The position numbers were made by a program, and so were the translations under genes. From Toxonevra muliebris (lineage: Eukaryota; Arthropoda; Insecta; Diptera; Pallopteridae), in contig OY829329.1 in NCBI GenBank assembly GCA_963691655.1, positions 9,128,708 through 9,192,707 of the forward strand: a stretch of 64,000 bases of DNA, written 5' to 3'. Shown here piece by piece: positions 59,591 through 64,000 of this stretch. The notes beneath the pieces were generated by a model. The model was not told the DNA's origin. It worked only from the letters and a program-made list of their open reading frames with translations, and made no database searches. The stretch's first letter is position 1, and each line of letters begins with the position of its first letter.

Positions 59591-60343
59591 AAAATTGTAG
59601 GCGGAAGAAAATTGAAAACCCCTTCTTTGGAAATCTCTGGATCCGTAAGTGATCAGGAGCATAACAAGACATTGAAAGGCATGCAGAAAATCTTAATCTT
59701 TAATATAGAAATTTCTGCAAGAGCAGAAAAATTGTATTTTGCATACAGGAATCACAGCAGGTGCTATGGCAAAGACGAAGAACATTAAAGTAAAATTTAT
59801 CTTCTATGCGAAAGTCTGTCTCTGATTCTCGGACACATGAAACATTTGAGATTTGATTGATTTTTTGATTAGATACCTACTTAGTTTCCTGAACAATAAC
59901 CACTCAATAGTTCAAATAGGCTGAAGAAGAGGTATAGAGACTTAGCTCTATATCCACCGAAAGACTTTCAGTGTCATATTTATACGAGGGTCGCTACTTA
60001 AGTTTTGAGCTTTGGCAACAGTGAGAGAGTGAGTAAATATAAAAGAGAGAACAGAGAGAGAGAGTTAGAGAGAGAGTAAACAGTTAGAAAGAAACAATTT
60101 CATTTGTTCAAGTAAAAAAAAAACCACACCGAATCAGTGTTGATATTTTTTGACAATACCTAAATTATATGAAAATTGTATTTTTTTGAATACGACTGTA
60201 CCAAAAAGCGTTGTGATATCCATCATAAGGCTGAATTTATTTTCAAAATTAGATATCATTTTTAAAAATCATAGATGAATCAATTAAACCTAACGTAATT
60301 TTTCTACTGGGAGTAAATACACATACATACGTACATATATAGT

Positions 60344-60390
<47 letters not shown>

Positions 60391-62039
60391 ATATGTTTAC
60401 AAAAAAGGATGCAATAACGTGTAATACGATATTTTATTATGCTGCATAAATGCAAAGGAGTATAGTTCTCAAATGTTAGCGTATATCCACACATAAGTGT
60501 ATGTATGTGTGCGTGTGCCTCTGTATATGTACATATAAGTGCATGCGTTAAAGTATGAAGTGCTAATGTTTGTGGCTTTTGTTGCACTTTATACATTCTT
60601 GCGTTGTTTTTGTTATGGGGTTGTAGTTTCTCATATTCTTTATTCTTCATTGTTATTGTTGTCGGTGTATACATACTTATACAATATAAAAAACATATAT
60701 ACACATGCGTGTATGCGTGTATATTGTATGCCATGTTAATTATTTGTATGTTTTTGCTTATAATTGTGTTTTTGTAATATAATGTAATATAAACAACGGC
60801 AGCATAACAACAAAAACGCCAACAACAACAACAGCAAATGCACACATGCAATTTCATTTTCTTTCTTTAAGTTTATATTTTTTCTTTACTTTGTTTTCGT
60901 AGCTGTTTTTTGTTTCTGTGTATGCAATTTACCTCTACATATGTAATTAAATGTGTGAGTTGGCGTTGCTTTTATACTTACTCTTCTTCTGTTTATAAGA
61001 AGATTCAGAGGTACGCGAACAAAAAGCTTATAAAACATTTTTCTACTAGAGCGACAATTTAATGAGGTAAAGTTTATTGTTGATATTTTCTTTTTATTAT
61101 ATTTTTTTTTTGTTGCTTTCTGTTTTATTCTCTACTTGCAAATGGGAATTTTTTTTTGTTTTTTTGTTTTTCAAGTAAAAAAGTCTGCGGTATAATGAGA
61201 TCAAGTATAATTGGCATATCTTTGTTTCGAAAAAAAAAAAAAATAAAATAAAAATACAAACAATAAGTACTTGAGGTGAAATTAGAATTTAACCTTAGAA
61301 TATTTAAAGCTTATTAAGTTTGCTTTAATACACACATACATACTTATACATACTTGAAGTACTTAGGAAAATCTAATTTTTGGGAGAGAATATTCAATTG
61401 CGAAAGCAATAACTGTATACAATAATGAAAAGCGGAGCCCAAATGCTGAAGAGCATTTCATGAGATGACTTTTGTTTGTTTTTTTTTTTGTGAGAACGAG
61501 AGAAACTGATTTCAATGGCCATTTTAATAAGGGATATGAGCTTCAGCGAATGAGGCGAATTAGTTATTGTTGTGTGTGTGCATATTAATGATCAAACTCG
61601 AGGGAGTGAGCATAAAAGAAATATGCATATATGAAAAGTAAGTAAATAACACCGCGAGAGCAGAGGCAGAGAGAGAGAGAGAAAACAGTTAGAAAGAAAT
61701 AATTTCATTTGTTTCAAGAACACTCCGAATGTGGAGAGTAAGTAAATATAAAAGAGAGAGAGAGAGAGCAAACAGTTAGAAAGAATCAATTTCACAATTT
61801 CAAACAAATACTTAAACAAAATCAGTGTTGATATTTCTTGAAAGTACCTAAATTATGTGAAAATTGTACTTTTTTGAATTCGGTTGTACCGAAAAAATGT
61901 ATGATATCGAGCTATGACTACCAAATGGATGTAAGCCTGAAATTTTAGATTTTTTTTCTTGGTTTTTTTTTTATCGAAATTGTTAAAAAAGACAGATCGA
62001 TCTTATCAACTTTTTAAAACGAAAAAGCACCAAAATACA
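59591..62039. other. Flank with a duplicated dispersed repeat
   Basis: About 60015-60225 and 61670-61910 share TAAATATAAAAGAGAG, CAGTTAGAAAGAA, ATCAGTGTTGATATTT, ACCTAAATTATRTGAAAATT. (TA)n at 60349-60386. A 202-codon minus frame across 60249-60857 reads through (TA)n and is not credible. Confidence 0.55.
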
Positions 62040-62105
62040 ATGGTCACCATAATCTAGTGTTCAGTGTGTTGCAGGGTACCTGGGTTCAATCCGCAAGCCA
62101 ATTAA
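62040..62105 (+). repeat. Degenerate tRNA-like fragment
   Basis: TAATCTAGTGTTCAGTG resembles a D-arm/A box and CTGGGTTCAATCCGC a B box, but the anticodon arm is missing. It could be a SINE remnant related to 55377-55692, or chance. Confidence 0.3.
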
Positions 62106-62984
62106 AAATTAAATATAGATACAATAATAAAAATTTTTCAATACAATGTAATGTCAAATCTCCAATATTAAAAGTTACCTATGAAAAGCTTTTCACTTCG
62201 TCGTTCAGATTCATCATAAAACTGTAGCAAAACATGAAAACGATATTCGTTATATAGCTATTGTAATTCCTTCTCATTGATTTATCCATTTATCATTCAT
62301 ATTCCATACAATAAATAAAAATGTTTGTCTTGCAAAAAATCGTAGTTGGCTTCTTTACATCAAATTAGTTCAATTAGGTTAAATTATTGCAGCACATATA
62401 CAGTGAGTCACAAAATTTATCACAAAAAATAACATTTTAGGGCACGACCAATCGAAAACTAAGAGAGGAGAAAAGTTTTTAGACATCTAGAACGAATTTT
62501 TAAATCTGATTATATCTTAAGGACCTCCGGAATTTTTTTCATAATGATCGATTTTACAAAAATTTTCAACCAACATTTATTTCAAAGCTCAGAGCTCTGT
62601 TATTACTGCGAAAATAATTTTTTTAATAAGTTGAAAGTCATAAGAAGTTTACATTTCAAAAAAATTTTTGTTAAATTTCAATTTGCCACCAATATAAACT
62701 TTATTTGATTTGGAAAATTATTTTTACAATATTTTTCTCTTTTATAAACAGCAATATCAGAGCTGTGCGCTTTGAAGTTAACCAATACACTACTTTGGCA
62801 AGTTGAATTTAAGTAGGTACTTATTACAAAATATTTTTGTTTTTTTTTTTTGTAAATAAATGTTAAATTTATTTTGGTCAAAATTGTACCTTAAATGTGC
62901 CAATTGTACCTAATGTACTATATAGCTCGAAAAAGTCGAAAAAAGATACAATTGTACGTAATTTTTCATCACTGATACAAACTC
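62106..62984. other. Downstream flank, AT-rich
   Basis: GTACAATTGTAC-like motifs near 62885-62960 resemble 47945-48015. No gene. Confidence 0.5.
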
Positions 62985-63296
62985 AGCGCCGTTATTTTAA
63001 TTTACACCTTTCTCTTCTTTTAGTTGTTTGGAGTAGGTCTCTCATGCTGCGCAGCAGATTGAGCGAGAGAGGCACATCGTATGATACAGTTATTTACATG
63101 GCATATATTTTTGAAATTTAACCATACCATGAGCTAAGGCGAATTCGCCGCCCGAGTACTGCACTCTCTTCTCGTTTTTTTCATATGAAGTTTTTACGCT
63201 CTCAATTTAAGAGAGCGATAAACTTCATATGAGAAAAAAAACGAAAAGAGAGTGCAGCACTCATTCGGTGAATTCGCCTTAAAATGTTTACATATC
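62985..63296 (+). repeat. Dispersed repeat R, truncated copy split by a MITE
   Basis: GTTATTTTAATTTACACC..TTTTAGTTGTTTGGAGTAG..GATACAGTTATTTACAT..GAGCTA is interrupted at 63137 and resumes with AAATGTTTACAT at 63282. Confidence 0.75.
63137..63279. mobile_element. Hairpin MITE, compact copy, TA target
   Basis: 143-bp near-perfect palindrome: AGGCGAATTC..GCACTCTCTTCTCGTTTT..CATATGAAGTTTTTACGCTC, loop AATTTAA, then the complement, ending GAATTCGCCT. Flanked by TA (63135-63136, 63280-63281). The R copy at 59566-59586 keeps the uninterrupted site GAGCTAAGATGTTTACACA, which supports the boundaries. A Tc1/mariner-type non-autonomous element is likely. Confidence 0.88.
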
Positions 63297-64000
63297 AATA
63301 ACTCGATCTTTTCATTACCTTGGAACTTTTTTGTGTGAATCCGTTCAGAACTGAATAACTTCAGAGACCATAATTTTGAACTTTAAATGCATACAGTAAG
63401 TAAAGATACTTTGTGTAGTGAAAGCGGTTGCTATTTCATTAAGTTTTAGATTTTTTTCATCTCCTACACAATTTCAAAGTTTCTCTTTTTATGAAAATCC
63501 TAAACATTCATTAACAAAAAAATTTACATGCCAACAGAACAAACAGGACAAAGAACAACGCTGTTGTTGCCAAAACCTTTGCATAATCACAAAAAGATTC
63601 ATGCATAATATGTTGTTGTTGTACCTTCATAAGAAAATGTTAAGCCACACATAAATACAAAAAATAAAAAAATTAACTGGAAAAATTCTAGTAGGTAGCA
63701 AATTTGCTGCCTATCAACCAAAGAAACCAACCTACGTACGAGTTACCAAAAAACCTACACTAAAATTATTATGTTCATGAGTAAATTAGAAAGTTTTTTT
63801 GTTAATGTGTGTGCGTGTGTGTGTGTGTGTGTGTGCTTTTTTGCGTTTTTAAATGTTTCTGAACCTGAACCTACCACAATAGTAGTAAAGAAACGAGTAC
63901 ACACACAAAAACACAATCTGCTGGTTGTGATTCTGACTCTGACTAACCTGAAAAGCGCACAATACTAAAATTGCCAGGTCCTTACCCCAAAAAAAAAAAA
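63297..64000. other. Downstream flank to window end
   Basis: (GT)n at about 63805-63834, poly-A at the last bases. No gene recognised. Confidence 0.5.

Noticed and set aside
59576..59788. 70-codon frame after the R copy
   Set aside because: Amino-acid mix is not low-complexity, but no family, start context or splice sites support it.
60249..60857. 202-codon minus frame
   Set aside because: Crosses (TA)n and CA/GT-rich simple sequence; reads Ile-Tyr repeats; no domain.

Overview
The window is eukaryotic nuclear DNA from an insect, most likely a higher fly (Brachycera) with an expanded genome. The reasons are strong AT-richness, a spliced gene with multi-kilobase introns, the sequence of that gene, a mariner transposon, and many short inverted-repeat elements and microsatellites. 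The species cannot be named from the sequence. Nothing prokaryotic is present: no operons, CRISPR array or rRNA.

One protein-coding gene is well supported. It is the 3' part of a cation-diffusion-facilitator (SLC30/ZnT) zinc transporter on the + strand, closest in remembered sequence to Drosophila ZnT35C and vertebrate ZnT2/3/4/8. Four coding exons (7860-8039, 27487-28174, 29029-29176, 43465-43610) join in phase with GT..AG introns of 19,447, 854 and 14,288 bp and encode 386 visible residues plus a stop. These cover TM3-TM6, a long His/Cys-rich loop with the TM5 HxxxD metal site, and the cytosolic C-terminal domain with a CxxC end. The exons for the N-terminus and TM1-TM2 lie upstream of the window, so bases 1-7859 are probably intron.

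The rest is repeat-rich intron and flank. Positions 1-7859 hold a dispersed VNTR repeat, a degenerate 12-bp minisatellite with a nested MITE, a G-rich polypurine tract and a 138-bp tandem repeat. The 19-kb intron holds a 14-bp minisatellite, a ~430-bp x3 tandem repeat, a ~110-150-bp degenerate tandem array, a dispersed repeat (called R here) and two further blocks of the 12-bp minisatellite, one ending about 60 bp before an exon. The 14-kb intron holds duplicated segments, a 108-bp x4 tandem repeat, a 310-bp MITE, a decayed mariner with intact 27-bp inverted repeats, a 215/220-bp MITE pair and a 69-bp x4 VNTR. The 20 kb after the gene show no convincing exon but a nested transposon landscape: R copies interrupted by a hAT-like element and by a hairpin MITE, two tandem 310-bp MITEs, a second hairpin MITE and a tRNA-derived SINE with flanking direct repeats.

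No new multi-gene system was found. The observations most worth checking are the nested insertions that can be dated against empty paralogous sites inside this window, the MITE families, the SINE, the shared 12-bp minisatellite blocks and a weak splice acceptor in the transporter gene. Long open frames across minisatellites are artefacts of repeat units without stop codons.
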